DNA from: Oscillospiraceae bacterium | GTDB lineage: Bacteria; Bacillota; Clostridia; Oscillospirales; Ruminococcaceae | NCBI GenBank assembly: GCA_030539275.1 | Contig: JAUNSK010000002.1 | Span: forward strand, 1-64,000 | DNA: 64,000 nt | Direction: 5' to 3' | In this document: positions 34,272 to 43,906 of the stretch, piece by piece | How the letters are laid out: every line of letters starts with the position of its first letter | Numbering within the stretch: the stretch's first letter is position 1 | Made by a program: the position numbers and the translations under genes | The notes under the pieces: model-generated | What the model was told of the DNA's origin: nothing | Databases searched by the model: none | The model's input: the letters and a program-made list of their open reading frames with translations, nothing else

Positions 34272-36575
34272 TTATATAGCCATTTTAGCCGAACTGTCAT
34301 CCTTTACAAGTTCCATATACAGCTCATCAATTCGCAGACACAACGTTTTCAATGTGCCGACCTGCCTCTGGATATTTCTGATCTTATCAGATTTTTCTGA
34401 TTCCGACAGAGCAAGCTGGCTGCGCAAAGCTCTGATATTTTTATTTATCAGCTCAAATCTTCTGTGCAGGTCACTGTCAAGCAGAGCATTCAGCTGACCC
34501 ATGAACTGCAGGGTAAAGGCTTCTATCTGGTTTGTAGCAATAGACACATAAGAATTTATACCTTCTGTATAGAATGACTCGATATACATTTTCTTTTTGA
34601 GGAACAGCGCGATATTTTCACGGACGTATCTGTCCTTGAAAACTGCTCTCTTTTCATCCACCTGTTTGTGAAGCTCAGAAATGATAGATGTTTTCATATG
34701 AATGTCCTCATTGAGCTCTGTGCTTGATTTTCCGTTATAAGCCACTGAGTTGAGCTGCATCGTTCTCTCTCTGATCCTCTCATCGTAGCTTCTGAGTTTT
34801 TCATCGACCTCACGCTTCCAGGCACGTGTTTCAGAGTCATCGATCTCTTCCCTGACACTTACGAGATTTTTCTTCTTTCTGAAAAGATTGAAGAAACTGA
34901 ATCTCTCTTTTTCCTCAGTTGAATATGTTCTTTTTACCTTTGGTTTTTCAAGTCCGTTTTCATACTGGACTTTCTCTTCGCGTAGAAGCTCAATTTCAGC
35001 CCTTAGCTTTGCCCTTTCCTTTTCTGCCTTGAGTGCTTTTACATACAGCAGTGAAAGAACATCAACATCTGACTGAAGTGTGTTTATTTCATCAATAATA
35101 ACTGCTACACTCTTCTGATACTGCTCTATTCCAAGAACAAATGTATTTGCTGTCTGTTTGTATGTGCAGTCAGGGCAGATATTCAGAGGATATCTTCTGA
35201 CAAGCATCTGGACAGATTCAGCAATATCCGGCAGAAATCTTCCGACTGCTGCGGACATATCAGTAACGAGCTTTTCTTTGACCTCAAAAGTAGCAGCACT
35301 CGCACCGTTGTTTATAATGGACGGAAGACTTTTTTCAAGATCTATAAGCTCCTCAGTAGTCTGATAGCTTTCCAGATTTGCAAGCTGTCTGCCTTTGAAC
35401 AGTCTTATCTTTGTTGCGGCAAACTCTATTACGCCCTTTTTGGCTTTCTCTACATCAGCAAAAATACGCGACTTGAGTCGTTTCATTTTTTCATCAGTTT
35501 CTTTTATTTTTCCTTCGAGGCTTTCAATTATCTGCCTTGTTTCGTCATCATTTACAGCATACTTGTAAATGCTCGATTCAAGTTCGATATTTTTAAGTGT
35601 TTCCTCTACCATCTTTTTTGCTCGGATGATCGGTGTTATAAGAACATTTTTAGCTTTTTCACCATCTGTAATGAACTGCCACAGGCCATCCTCAAACTCT
35701 TCCATTCGAGACATCTTGAGCAGTCGGTATCTTTCGTCATCATTAAATGATGATCTGCCTCTGTAGCTGAGTTCCTGCTTTGATCTCGCAACAAGAGCCT
35801 GATATGATGATACACACCAGAATTCCGGAACAGTATTTACATTTGGAAACGCTTTGCCGAAGTTTTTGAGCATATTCTGTGCTACGCTCTCATATGATTC
35901 ATTTTCATTCTTTCTGATCTGGTCTATTTTGTTGAGGACAAAGATTACTTTGCTTGCCCTTGTTTTGATCTGACTTAAAAATTCAAATTCTGATTTTCCG
36001 CCAGGTCTGTCTGCACTGAACATAAAAATGCAGACATTTGATTTCAGGATCTGTGCTTCTGTTATCTCACGGTGTCCGTCAGCTGTACCATTGAGTCCCG
36101 GTGTATCAACAAGTGTGACGTTATGCTGCAGAAACGGTGAATCCAGGTATAAGTCAAGATGATTGACAGTTGCTGCAACCGGAATATCACTTCTGGTTGA
36201 AACATATCTGGATATAGTGTTTGTATCTATACTGTCTATACACTCAGAACTTCCGTCCGCATAAAATACCTTACCCTTTTCATTCTGACCTGATTTGTCC
36301 TTATGTCTGAGAAACGTGACTGTTGCAGTCGTCTCATCCGAATAGGACGGAAGTATTTTCTCACCCATCAGTGCATTAAGGAATGTTGACTTGCCAACAC
36401 TGAATTCGCCGACGATAACAATAGAAAATTCATCCTTAGAGAGTAATGAAATAAAATCCGAAATCATTCCAGCCTCAGAAGAATATCCGTTTTCGGTATA
36501 AAATTTTTGTATTTCATTCAGGATAAAACCGGTTTCGGCTTTTTTATCCTCATACTTTGCAAGATGTTTGTTCAT
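34272..36575 (-). CDS. dynamin-like GTPase B
   Basis: A 767-residue bacterial dynamin-like protein. G1 is GEFSVGKST (about 56-64), G2 a Thr in DETTATVTFL, G3 VDTPGLNG, G4 the canonical LNKID. Long helical stalk segments fill the rest, with a CxxC (NICPDCTY) in the middle that could bind metal. No transmembrane helix stands out, so any membrane contact would be through a paddle. Bacterial dynamins remodel or repair membranes, and pairs often assemble together. It overlaps gene A by 26 bp. Confidence 0.88.
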   Translation of the reverse strand: MNKHLAKYEDKKAETGFILNEIQKFYTENGYSSEAGMISDFISLLSKDEFSIVIVGEFSVGKSTFLNALMGEKILPSYSDETTATVTFLRHKDKSGQNEKGKVFYADGSSECIDSIDTNTISRYVSTRSDIPVAATVNHLDLYLDSPFLQHNVTLVDTPGLNGTADGHREITEAQILKSNVCIFMFSADRPGGKSEFEFLSQIKTRASKVIFVLNKIDQIRKNENESYESVAQNMLKNFGKAFPNVNTVPEFWCVSSYQALVARSKQELSYRGRSSFNDDERYRLLKMSRMEEFEDGLWQFITDGEKAKNVLITPIIRAKKMVEETLKNIELESSIYKYAVNDDETRQIIESLEGKIKETDEKMKRLKSRIFADVEKAKKGVIEFAATKIRLFKGRQLANLESYQTTEELIDLEKSLPSIINNGASAATFEVKEKLVTDMSAAVGRFLPDIAESVQMLVRRYPLNICPDCTYKQTANTFVLGIEQYQKSVAVIIDEINTLQSDVDVLSLLYVKALKAEKERAKLRAEIELLREEKVQYENGLEKPKVKRTYSTEEKERFSFFNLFRKKKNLVSVREEIDDSETRAWKREVDEKLRSYDERIRERTMQLNSVAYNGKSSTELNEDIHMKTSIISELHKQVDEKRAVFKDRYVRENIALFLKKKMYIESFYTEGINSYVSIATNQIEAFTLQFMGQLNALLDSDLHRRFELINKNIRALRSQLALSESEKSDKIRNIQRQVGTLKTLCLRIDELYMELVKDDSSAKMAI

Positions 36576-38874
36576 TTTCCAACTCCACCTTAATCTCGTT
36601 ATACATGTCTTCTATTTTAGCGATCTCATTTTTCTTGTTTTTGTATCTGTTCTGTATATCTATAAGGTTTCCGTTTATTATCTCATCAAGTACATTGTTC
36701 TTTTCTATCATTCTCTTTTCGAATTCGCTCTTGATATATCCTTCGATAAGTTTCTCATTTGAATCTGCGTCTGCTTTTAGTGAATCTTTGAACAGCTTAA
36801 TTATTGAATTATCTCCATCATACAGATAAAGCTTAACATCATTTCTGAACTGCTTCTTTCTCAGATTGAGATACTCTGATTCGAGTCTTTCCTCAAACAT
36901 TCTGAGTTCGTCTTTCTTTGCTGTGATTTCATGCATCAGGATATCCATTTTTCTGCTGTATGATTCGTATTCCCTGTCATGAAGTTCAATCTTTTCTTCA
37001 ATCTCAAGTTTCTTTTCCTCAAGGTTTGCAAGCTCTCTGTTGATCGCTTCCCTTTCATTATCAGCCTCATCCTTGATCGAGCGCTTTTTGTTGTCCCACT
37101 CAAGGCCTTTTGAATCATCATACTGAGGTACCTGACGTGTCTTTTTCTTTTTGCCTATCAGAAACTGAAACAGTCTGCCGATGCCTTTTCTGTTTTCTTC
37201 AAATTCCTCAACTACATATCTGACTTCTTCTGCCGGTCTGTCGCCAATACTTGCCTCACGTCTGCGCTGTTTTGTGACAATATCATTTTTCTTTGACTTG
37301 TTAAGCTCGATAAGCTCAAATATACCGGAGATCTCCTGTCGGAACATATCCTTCTGCTTGTTGAAGTCTGCAAGGAAGCTTTCATTGTCGACTGCAATTT
37401 TCTCCAGACTGCTTATATCCTTCTTGATATTGTCAGCAGCAAGTTCCTTACTGATTGCCTTTGAGATCTGCAGCTGGGTCTGATCACTGTTTATCACACT
37501 GATAATATCGCTGTATTCATCTATCCTGGATAAAATGGTCTTATATATCAGCTGGAAACAGTTCTCTTTCTTGAAGTCATATTCGGTCTGATAGTTATCA
37601 ATAAGCTTCTGCAGCATTGAACGGTACGTTCCGCTTTCAAGCTTTTCTTCAAAGCTCTGGTATGTCTGTTCTGAATTAACTGCATTTGAAACTGATTCGT
37701 AAATGCTGCCTATGTTCTCATCAATGTCTCTTTCAAGAATTTTCTGGTTTTCATCAAACAGCTGAATAATGAGTTTATAAAGTTTCTCAAGAATAACATC
37801 CTGATTTTCGTTGATTGTTTTTTTCTGCAGCTTTATCTGACTGATATCCTTGAAAGCTCTGTCGTTAAGAATCGATTTTTCTATTTCTGACTGCTTTTTG
37901 GATGATATCATTAAAATATATTCAAGTAAATTCATTACGGTGTAGCAGTTTGAAATGTACCTGTTGTGCTTGAAATTTTTATCTGTCATAATTGACTTGA
38001 GTATATCTTCAAATTCGTTGTAATTTGATTCAGTAAAAATCTGCTTTCTCAGATTATCATCCAGGTCATAGAAATCATCCTCATACAGTCTTGCTATCTC
38101 TTTGTCCTGTCCTGCAAGTGCTTTCAGTGCAGATATTGCACAGTAATATGTAATAAGGTTTCTTCCTCCGGGATTTATAACAAATCTCTCAACGTTCTCC
38201 CTGATAGTCTCCATTTTGGACTGGGCAGTTTCACCCTCAGCTTCGTTCAGTTCATCAATAAAGTTGTAAATAAAAATAAATGTATTCTGATAATTGGAAA
38301 TGTATTTGATAAATTCTACGTCAGTCTGCGCAAGGCCTCTCTTCGGAAACAGATAAATACATGCATGAGCCTGCTTTATTTCCTCAATCGTAAGCTCCCT
38401 GTGCTTATCGGCAAGTCCGTTAAGACCAGGGGTATCAACTATAACAAGCTCCTCATCCACGTCAATAAAGTGTATGTATATATCTACGCTCTTAACTTCC
38501 GTTACTACATCTATATCTGACTGGGTAGTAGTGTATTTTTCAAGGTCCTCAAGTTTTTCAAGCTGATTCACTGTTCCGTCTGCAAACGTTATCTGACATG
38601 TATTTATTCGCTTGTCATCATTTCTTACATTATGTACATATGTAAGTGCTGCAGTTGTTTCGAGAGTTGCATGCTTTAGCAGATCGCGTCCTATAATTGC
38701 GTTAATAAAAGTGGATTTGCCTGCACTGAATTCACCGACAACCGCTATCTTGAATTCTGAAATCTGGATTCTCGATTCGAGACTGTCAATTGTATCACCT
38801 ATGTTCGCTCCGTCATGAATCACCGAATACATCTTAAGATCTTCTAGTTTCTTTCTTAAATTGCAGTTCGCCAT
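36550..38874 (-). CDS. dynamin-like GTPase A, atypical G4
   Basis: A 774-residue protein from the ATG at 38874; an in-frame TTG at 38907 is a weaker alternative. G1 is GEFSAGKST (about 47-55), G3 VDTPGLNGLADKHREL. At the G4 position it reads YNFID instead of N/TKxD: the base-contacting Lys is Phe, so guanine binding may be weaker or altered. Long charged coiled coils follow (about 540-720). It is the first gene of the operon and overlaps gene B. The pair looks like an unequal partnership, as in other bacterial dynamin tandems. Confidence 0.87.
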   Translation of the reverse strand: MANCNLRKKLEDLKMYSVIHDGANIGDTIDSLESRIQISEFKIAVVGEFSAGKSTFINAIIGRDLLKHATLETTAALTYVHNVRNDDKRINTCQITFADGTVNQLEKLEDLEKYTTTQSDIDVVTEVKSVDIYIHFIDVDEELVIVDTPGLNGLADKHRELTIEEIKQAHACIYLFPKRGLAQTDVEFIKYISNYQNTFIFIYNFIDELNEAEGETAQSKMETIRENVERFVINPGGRNLITYYCAISALKALAGQDKEIARLYEDDFYDLDDNLRKQIFTESNYNEFEDILKSIMTDKNFKHNRYISNCYTVMNLLEYILMISSKKQSEIEKSILNDRAFKDISQIKLQKKTINENQDVILEKLYKLIIQLFDENQKILERDIDENIGSIYESVSNAVNSEQTYQSFEEKLESGTYRSMLQKLIDNYQTEYDFKKENCFQLIYKTILSRIDEYSDIISVINSDQTQLQISKAISKELAADNIKKDISSLEKIAVDNESFLADFNKQKDMFRQEISGIFELIELNKSKKNDIVTKQRRREASIGDRPAEEVRYVVEEFEENRKGIGRLFQFLIGKKKKTRQVPQYDDSKGLEWDNKKRSIKDEADNEREAINRELANLEEKKLEIEEKIELHDREYESYSRKMDILMHEITAKKDELRMFEERLESEYLNLRKKQFRNDVKLYLYDGDNSIIKLFKDSLKADADSNEKLIEGYIKSEFEKRMIEKNNVLDEIINGNLIDIQNRYKNKKNEIAKIEDMYNEIKVELENEQTSCKV

Positions 38875-38939
38875 AATAACACCAAGCCTCTCTCGACATC
38901 GTTCCAAAAATGGTAAATATGAAACGCTATTTATTACTT

Positions 38940-38968
38940 AGAATAACATTTTTTATGCAATTTGTCAA
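38940..38968 (-). promoter_or_regulatory. promoter of the dynamin operon
   Basis: On the minus strand TTGACA (38963-38968), 17-bp spacer, TATTCT (38940-38945). Confidence 0.75.
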
Positions 38969-39018
38969 TAAAAATTTAAGAATATTCAAAACTTTTAACT
39001 CTATATCTATAAAAAGTA

Positions 39019-39047
39019 TTGATAATCTCCATTAAATAATATATAAT
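39019..39047 (+). promoter_or_regulatory. promoter of the hydrolase-fold gene
   Basis: TTGATA (39019-39024), 17-bp spacer, TATAAT (39042-39047). Confidence 0.75.
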
Positions 39048-39097
39048 GTTAAACAGATTATAACAACACAGCATTTTTATATTCTATGGAGGTTTCT

Positions 39098-40063
39098 ATG
39101 AAAAAGAAAAAAGTTCGTCTGATTATTATATGTATAGTTGCAGCACTTGTAGCAGCGTCACTGATAACAGGAATATGTACAGGAAACTATGCCGCATCAG
39201 AGGCAATGACAATGAATTGTGATACAACCAGTAAAAATTCTAAGCAGTTTCTTGAAAAAATAGGTTTCAGCGAAGATGATTTCATTTCTAAATGGAGTTC
39301 ATCATCAGAAAGGATAACGTACCATTCAAAAAAAGGAAATGATCTCCCCATTAACTATATATGCACGCAGAAGAATAAATACAACAATCCGACCATGATA
39401 CTTATTCATTCCCTTGGTTTTGACTATTCTGTAATGTATCCGCTGGCTGATTCATTTCTGGATAAGGGATATAATGTTGTCATGTATGACCAGAGAGCTC
39501 ATGGAAACAACAATGCCGAAACTGTTACATACGGTCAGCTTGAAACAGCTGAACTTGAATCTGTAGTTGAATACATACAGATGTGTACTGATGAGACATG
39601 CACCATTGCACTGCTCGGTCAGGGTACCGGTGCTGATACAGCAATCCACTATGCTTCTGAATCAGCCAATTCGAAAAATATAGATTTTGTTATACTTGAG
39701 GATCCGTACTCAAATGCATCCGATGCAGTAAATTCACTTGTGAAGCAGAATTCAGGCATTATTCCTGAAGAGCTGTATATATCACTTCGCGACAAGTGCA
39801 TGCAGTCAAAATACAACTTTGATGTAAAATCCGCAGATTTCAGAGTAATGGCTTCAGGTATATCAGTTCCTGCTCTGGTTCTTAACCACAAAAATTCTGA
39901 AAAATGTTCTTTTACAACAAGCAACAATATCTATGAATCAGTTCCGGGTGATAAAAAAACGCTAGTAACTTTTGAAAACTCAGATTACATGACATCATTT
40001 ACAGATGAAAATGAAAAATACATTCAGTCTGTAGAAGAATTTATTGAAAAGTTCATGTCCTGA
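39098..40063 (+). CDS. alpha/beta-hydrolase-fold protein lacking the nucleophile Ser
   Basis: A 321-residue protein. The ATG at 39098 lies 5-6 nt after GGAGG, so the in-frame upstream start at 39086 is discarded. One N-terminal helix (about 7-27) anchors or exports it. Fold landmarks are the oxyanion strand MILIHSLGFDYS, YDQRAHGNN and the elbow LLGQGTGADTA. In active members the elbow reads GxSxG; here residue 176 is Gly, so the usual catalytic Ser is absent. It is probably a non-catalytic relative or uses another residue. Monocistronic, between its own promoter and a strong terminator. Confidence 0.78.
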   Translation: MKKKKVRLIIICIVAALVAASLITGICTGNYAASEAMTMNCDTTSKNSKQFLEKIGFSEDDFISKWSSSSERITYHSKKGNDLPINYICTQKNKYNNPTMILIHSLGFDYSVMYPLADSFLDKGYNVVMYDQRAHGNNNAETVTYGQLETAELESVVEYIQMCTDETCTIALLGQGTGADTAIHYASESANSKNIDFVILEDPYSNASDAVNSLVKQNSGIIPEELYISLRDKCMQSKYNFDVKSADFRVMASGISVPALVLNHKNSEKCSFTTSNNIYESVPGDKKTLVTFENSDYMTSFTDENEKYIQSVEEFIEKFMS

Positions 40064-40079
40064 TCTTCAACAATCAAAT

Positions 40080-40120
40080 AATGCCTGTACAGCTTTTGTG
40101 TACAGGCATTTTTATTTTTA
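40080..40120. terminator. bidirectional terminator
   Basis: AATGCCTGTACA pairs with TGTACAGGCATT across a 7-nt loop; a T-rich tail follows. It lies between convergent genes. Confidence 0.9.
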
Positions 40121-41059
40121 CCTGAAAATACTCAGTGCTTTGCGTTCTTCAAAAATTCCGGATTTTGATTTTTCCTGCAGTGCCATGAGTATATCATAAT
40201 ATGAGCCTGCCTCTGATTCCAGCATTTTACTGACAAAAGAACTTACCCTGTCTATTATGCCGCTTATCTTTACTGCAAGAGTATTGAGCTGATCACGGGA
40301 TTCAAAATAATAATTTGCAAGTCTTCCCCTGTCGTTATAACCGCGCTTTGAAACTCCGAGAAATTTTTTTGCAAGCGATGCGCTGTACTTGTCAAATGTA
40401 AACAGCATGGCAAGACAATCTGCTGTGATCTCGTTGAAGAAAATATTTCTGGACTCCGGGTACAGCTTTCTTGTTACGAAGTGTGAAATGGAATGATATA
40501 TCATCAGTTTGCGTGAATACCGTTCCCATTCTTCTTCTGTGAAGCCGGCTTCTCCTGCTGTGAGTCCGCTGTATCTGCAGCGCCTGATAACGATAATGCT
40601 GTCCTGATAATTGCTTCTGTTTAAAGTAAACCTTCTGAGTTCTTCTTTCCATTCGTCCGGGTCCCCGCCGTCTACAAGGTACTCCTTCATATGGCTTTCG
40701 ATCTTTCTCCAGTTTGTTATTCCCGATATCTCCGCGCTGTTCATAACACTTGATACAGTGACCGGTTCACATTGATATGCCATTATCTGAATAAACCTGT
40801 CGAAGTCAGACGAATTGTAAATATACAGTATCTCAGCTGGTCCTGCCGGAGTTTCTTCGATCATAAGCTTGTCTTTCTCACTGCAGCTGAAGCCTGTGAG
40901 ACCTGACTGTGTTATTTTGTAAGATATTGATTCCGGTATCTTTCCGCATTTTACTACATCTGAATAAACCCCTGTGAACGAAATTCCTTCTTCCGGTGTG
41001 AGATAAAGCTGATTGTACTTTTGTGCTAATTGTTCTATTGCTGATACAGAGTTATTCAT
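40118..41059 (-). CDS. unknown cytosolic protein with HxxxH motif
   Basis: A 313-residue soluble protein; family not recognised. The middle has YHSISHFVTRKLYP (HxxxH, about 188-201) and then NEITADCLAM, an arrangement that could bind a metal as in some hydrolases, though this is weak. The C-terminal third is helical. It stands alone, with no related neighbour. Confidence 0.6.
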   Translation of the reverse strand: MNNSVSAIEQLAQKYNQLYLTPEEGISFTGVYSDVVKCGKIPESISYKITQSGLTGFSCSEKDKLMIEETPAGPAEILYIYNSSDFDRFIQIMAYQCEPVTVSSVMNSAEISGITNWRKIESHMKEYLVDGGDPDEWKEELRRFTLNRSNYQDSIIVIRRCRYSGLTAGEAGFTEEEWERYSRKLMIYHSISHFVTRKLYPESRNIFFNEITADCLAMLFTFDKYSASLAKKFLGVSKRGYNDRGRLANYYFESRDQLNTLAVKISGIIDRVSSFVSKMLESEAGSYYDILMALQEKSKSGIFEERKALSIFR

Positions 41060-41212
41060 TTTTATGCCCCCAATACAGATAAATTTTATGTTTATTTTTT
41101 ATCAGTCTGATTATAACACCAAACATGCATTTTGTCAATATTTCTATAATAATAATATACATAAATTATATATTTTGTAGAAAACATGATAATTGTTTAG
41201 ATTCTTTATTAG

Positions 41213-41241
41213 TTAACTTTTTATTCTTAATATGTTATAAT
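41213..41241 (+). promoter_or_regulatory. promoter of thiE-thiD
   Basis: TTAACT (41213-41218), 17-bp spacer, TATAAT (41236-41241). No TPP riboswitch was seen in the 85-nt leader. Confidence 0.65.
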
Positions 41242-41326
41242 ATAAATAATATATTTTAAAATATATGGATATACGTCTTAATAAGACATAATTAACTTAG
41301 ACTTACCGGAAGGACGGTTTATACAA

Positions 41327-41956
41327 TTGAAAAAAAATACTGACTATTCACTTTACCTATGTACAGATGAGGATCTGATGAGCACACAGACAGTTGAGGA
41401 GTGTGTTGAGCTTGCAGTTCGCGGAGGATGTACCGTCATACAGCTTCGTGAGAAAAAACTGACAACAAGAGAATTTTACCACACCGCTCAGAATGTCCTG
41501 AAGATAACGAGAAAATACAATGTACCTCTTATCATCAACGACCGTGCTGATATTGCTATGGCCGTTGGCGCTGACGGAGTACATGTCGGACAGAAGGATC
41601 TGCCTGCAAATGTTGTCAGAAAAATGCTCGGTCCTGACAAAATAATAGGCGTTTCCTGTGCAACGCCAGAAGAAGCTGTAAAAGCTGCCGCAGACAGCGC
41701 AGATTATTTAGGTGCAGGTGCCGTATTCCCTACCGGAACAAAATCAGATACACGGCCTGTTACAAGAGACACCCTTATAAAGATCACCGGAAGTGTCAGT
41801 ATACCCGTAGTTGCAATAGGCGGAGTAAACAGGCTGACTGCCCCGGGTCTGCGCGGTACCGGAATAAAAGGTCTTGCTGTAGTATCTGCTGTTGCAGCCC
41901 AGCCCGATATATCTGCTGCAGCCGCTGAGATGCTAAAAATTTATAAAAATCTTTGA
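41327..41956 (+). CDS. thiE: thiamine-phosphate synthase
   Basis: Joins HMP-pyrophosphate and thiazole phosphate to make thiamine phosphate. A 209-residue TIM barrel with the family segments IQLREK, LIINDRADIAMAVGADGVHV, GQKDLP, IGVSCATPEEA, GAVFPTGTKSD and VVAIGGVN. Usual family length. The start is TTG at 41327 with GGAAGGA before it. It is followed directly by thiD. No thiG, thiC or thiM is in the window, so the pathway is completed elsewhere or by salvage. Confidence 0.95.
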   Translation: MKKNTDYSLYLCTDEDLMSTQTVEECVELAVRGGCTVIQLREKKLTTREFYHTAQNVLKITRKYNVPLIINDRADIAMAVGADGVHVGQKDLPANVVRKMLGPDKIIGVSCATPEEAVKAAADSADYLGAGAVFPTGTKSDTRPVTRDTLIKITGSVSIPVVAIGGVNRLTAPGLRGTGIKGLAVVSAVAAQPDISAAAAEMLKIYKNL

Positions 41957-41973
41957 TCAGAGCGGTGAATATA

Positions 41974-42756
41974 ATGAAAAAAGTACTTACTATAGCAGGA
42001 ACAGACTGCAGCGGCGGCGCAGGTATGTCTGCTGACTTTAAAACAATAACTGCACATAAAATGTATGCCGAAGGTGTTGTCACCGCTGTTACAGCCCAGA
42101 ATACCATGGGAGTGCGTTCCGTATGTGAACTTGATGCCAGACTTGTCGGACAGCAGCTTGACTGTGTTTTTGAAGATATCTTTCCTGACGCTGTCAAGAT
42201 CGGAATGGTATATGACGAAGCGATCATTAATATTACAGCTGACAGACTCTCATATTATAAGGCACAGAATATTGTTATTGATCCTGTAATGATCTCCACA
42301 AGCGGACGCAGACTGCTCAGGGACAGTGCTGCCAGAGCGCTCACAGAGAAGCTTTTTCCGCTTGCACTTCTGATTACTCCGAACATTCCGGAAGCTGAAA
42401 CACTAAGCGGAATAAAAATTTCATCAGAAGCTGACCTGCTTGACTGTGCGCGGAAAATACACTCCTTTTATAAGGGAAATATCCTGATCAAGGGCGGTCA
42501 CGCCATAAACGGATGTGATGATTTTCTGTATAAAAGTACGGGCGAAACCTGCTGGTTCAGATCAAGCCGTATAGATAACCCGAACACTCACGGCACCGGA
42601 TGTACACTCTCCTCAGCTATTGCCTGCGGTCTTGCTGATTCAAAATCTCTTGAAGAAAGCATTAAGAGCTCCAAGAAATATCTTTCCGGAGCTCTATCAT
42701 CAATGCTTGATCTTGGTAAAGGAAACGGTCCTCTCGATCACTGCTTCTGTATCTGA
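41974..42756 (+). CDS. thiD: hydroxymethylpyrimidine (phosphate) kinase
   Basis: Phosphorylates HMP and HMP-phosphate to feed ThiE. A 260-residue ribokinase-fold enzyme: GTDCSGGAGMSADFKT at the N-terminus, VTAQNTMGV for pyrimidine contact, VIDPVMISTSG and the anion-hole/catalytic segment NTHGTGCTLSSAIA with the Asp replaced in its usual GTGC setting. The ATG at 41974 with GGTGA before it is preferred over the TTG at 41953 that overlaps the thiE stop. Confidence 0.95.
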   Translation: MKKVLTIAGTDCSGGAGMSADFKTITAHKMYAEGVVTAVTAQNTMGVRSVCELDARLVGQQLDCVFEDIFPDAVKIGMVYDEAIINITADRLSYYKAQNIVIDPVMISTSGRRLLRDSAARALTEKLFPLALLITPNIPEAETLSGIKISSEADLLDCARKIHSFYKGNILIKGGHAINGCDDFLYKSTGETCWFRSSRIDNPNTHGTGCTLSSAIACGLADSKSLEESIKSSKKYLSGALSSMLDLGKGNGPLDHCFCI

Positions 42757-42757
42757 T

Positions 42758-43906
42758 TCAGGCTTTCTTCCTTCTTGAAAGAACAAAGCTTACAGCAAAC
42801 AATGCCGCGGCAAACAGAACCTGAATAATAATACATATTGTAAATTCATTTGCGTCATAAACCTCACCGCAGGCACCTCCGAGCATATTTGATGCCTTGA
42901 TATACCAGTATGCCGGCAGGAACTTTGCTGCATCAAGCAATGAACTTCCAAGGTATGTCTGAGGAACAAATATTCCGCAGATAAAGCTCATACCAAGTCC
43001 TATTACATTTGCTATTCCTGTAACAGCCATGTTGCTTAATTCAAAACTGCTGATAAGCAGCGCTACTGATGCTGAAACCACAAGGAATATTATACTGTTG
43101 AGAATGAACAGAAGACCTGTTTTTGTAAACAAAGCTTCTTTGTAAACAGCAAATGCCAGGATCATCAGAACCAGCCATACTATCAGACTGTACAGGATGC
43201 TGCCTGATGCTATCTGCGAGTTTCTTGATGCTGATGAAATTGATGAACACATCGTTCTGTTTTTTATCTCCCTGCTGTTCATCATAATGATTATCGGACA
43301 GAGTCCGCACACGATCACCATCAGGAAAATGTACGGCAGATACTGAAAATAATACACCAGATCGTTGTTGTCAGAACTGTTATCGCTGCTGTTGTATATT
43401 GTTACACTCGTTTCGTTAGTCAGGGCCTCTGCAGCGGCATCAGCTGCTTTATCTATCTCCATGCCGCCTGCAGTATACATATTTACTGTTGAAAGATATC
43501 TGTCTATATAGCTGTCTGTATACTGACCTGTTTTAGAGTCAGGTATTTTGACATTTTCAAGCTTCATCTCTTTATTATCTAAGAAGCTGTCCTCAAAGCC
43601 TGCAGGTATCATAAGGATATAATCAACGTTTCTGTAAAAAAGACTGTCCTGCATTGCTTCCTTGTCATCTGCTATCTCTGTTACTGTACACTTTGATTCA
43701 AGATATTGTTTTAACCCCCGGCTCAGCACTGAATCATCATGGTCAGTTATGCTTATAGTGGTCACGCTGTCCTTGAAGCTCTTCTGACCTTCGTCTTTAG
43801 CAGAGCTGCTGATAATTACTGTTATCATCGCATAGATAACTATATAAATAATAATACTTGAAATACGCTTAAGTGCGATCTTCCAGAATGCTTTAAATAC
43901 TTGCAT
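42758..43906 (-). CDS. ABC-2 type permease (second)
   Basis: A 382-residue exporter subunit: one N-terminal helix (about 16-32), a large external domain (about 35-195), then five helices. The layout fits the YhgE/ABC2_membrane_3 class. It overlaps the first permease gene by 14 bp. With the ATPase it forms an exporter for an unknown compound, possibly a drug or antimicrobial peptide, given the two-component system beside it. Confidence 0.88.
   Translation of the reverse strand: MQVFKAFWKIALKRISSIIIYIVIYAMITVIISSSAKDEGQKSFKDSVTTISITDHDDSVLSRGLKQYLESKCTVTEIADDKEAMQDSLFYRNVDYILMIPAGFEDSFLDNKEMKLENVKIPDSKTGQYTDSYIDRYLSTVNMYTAGGMEIDKAADAAAEALTNETSVTIYNSSDNSSDNNDLVYYFQYLPYIFLMVIVCGLCPIIIMMNSREIKNRTMCSSISSASRNSQIASGSILYSLIVWLVLMILAFAVYKEALFTKTGLLFILNSIIFLVVSASVALLISSFELSNMAVTGIANVIGLGMSFICGIFVPQTYLGSSLLDAAKFLPAYWYIKASNMLGGACGEVYDANEFTICIIIQVLFAAALFAVSFVLSRRKKA

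Noticed and set aside
41242..41326. Possible TPP riboswitch before thiE
   Set aside because: The leader is only about 85 nt and lacks the CTGAGA and GATCTGG-type core expected in TPP riboswitches.
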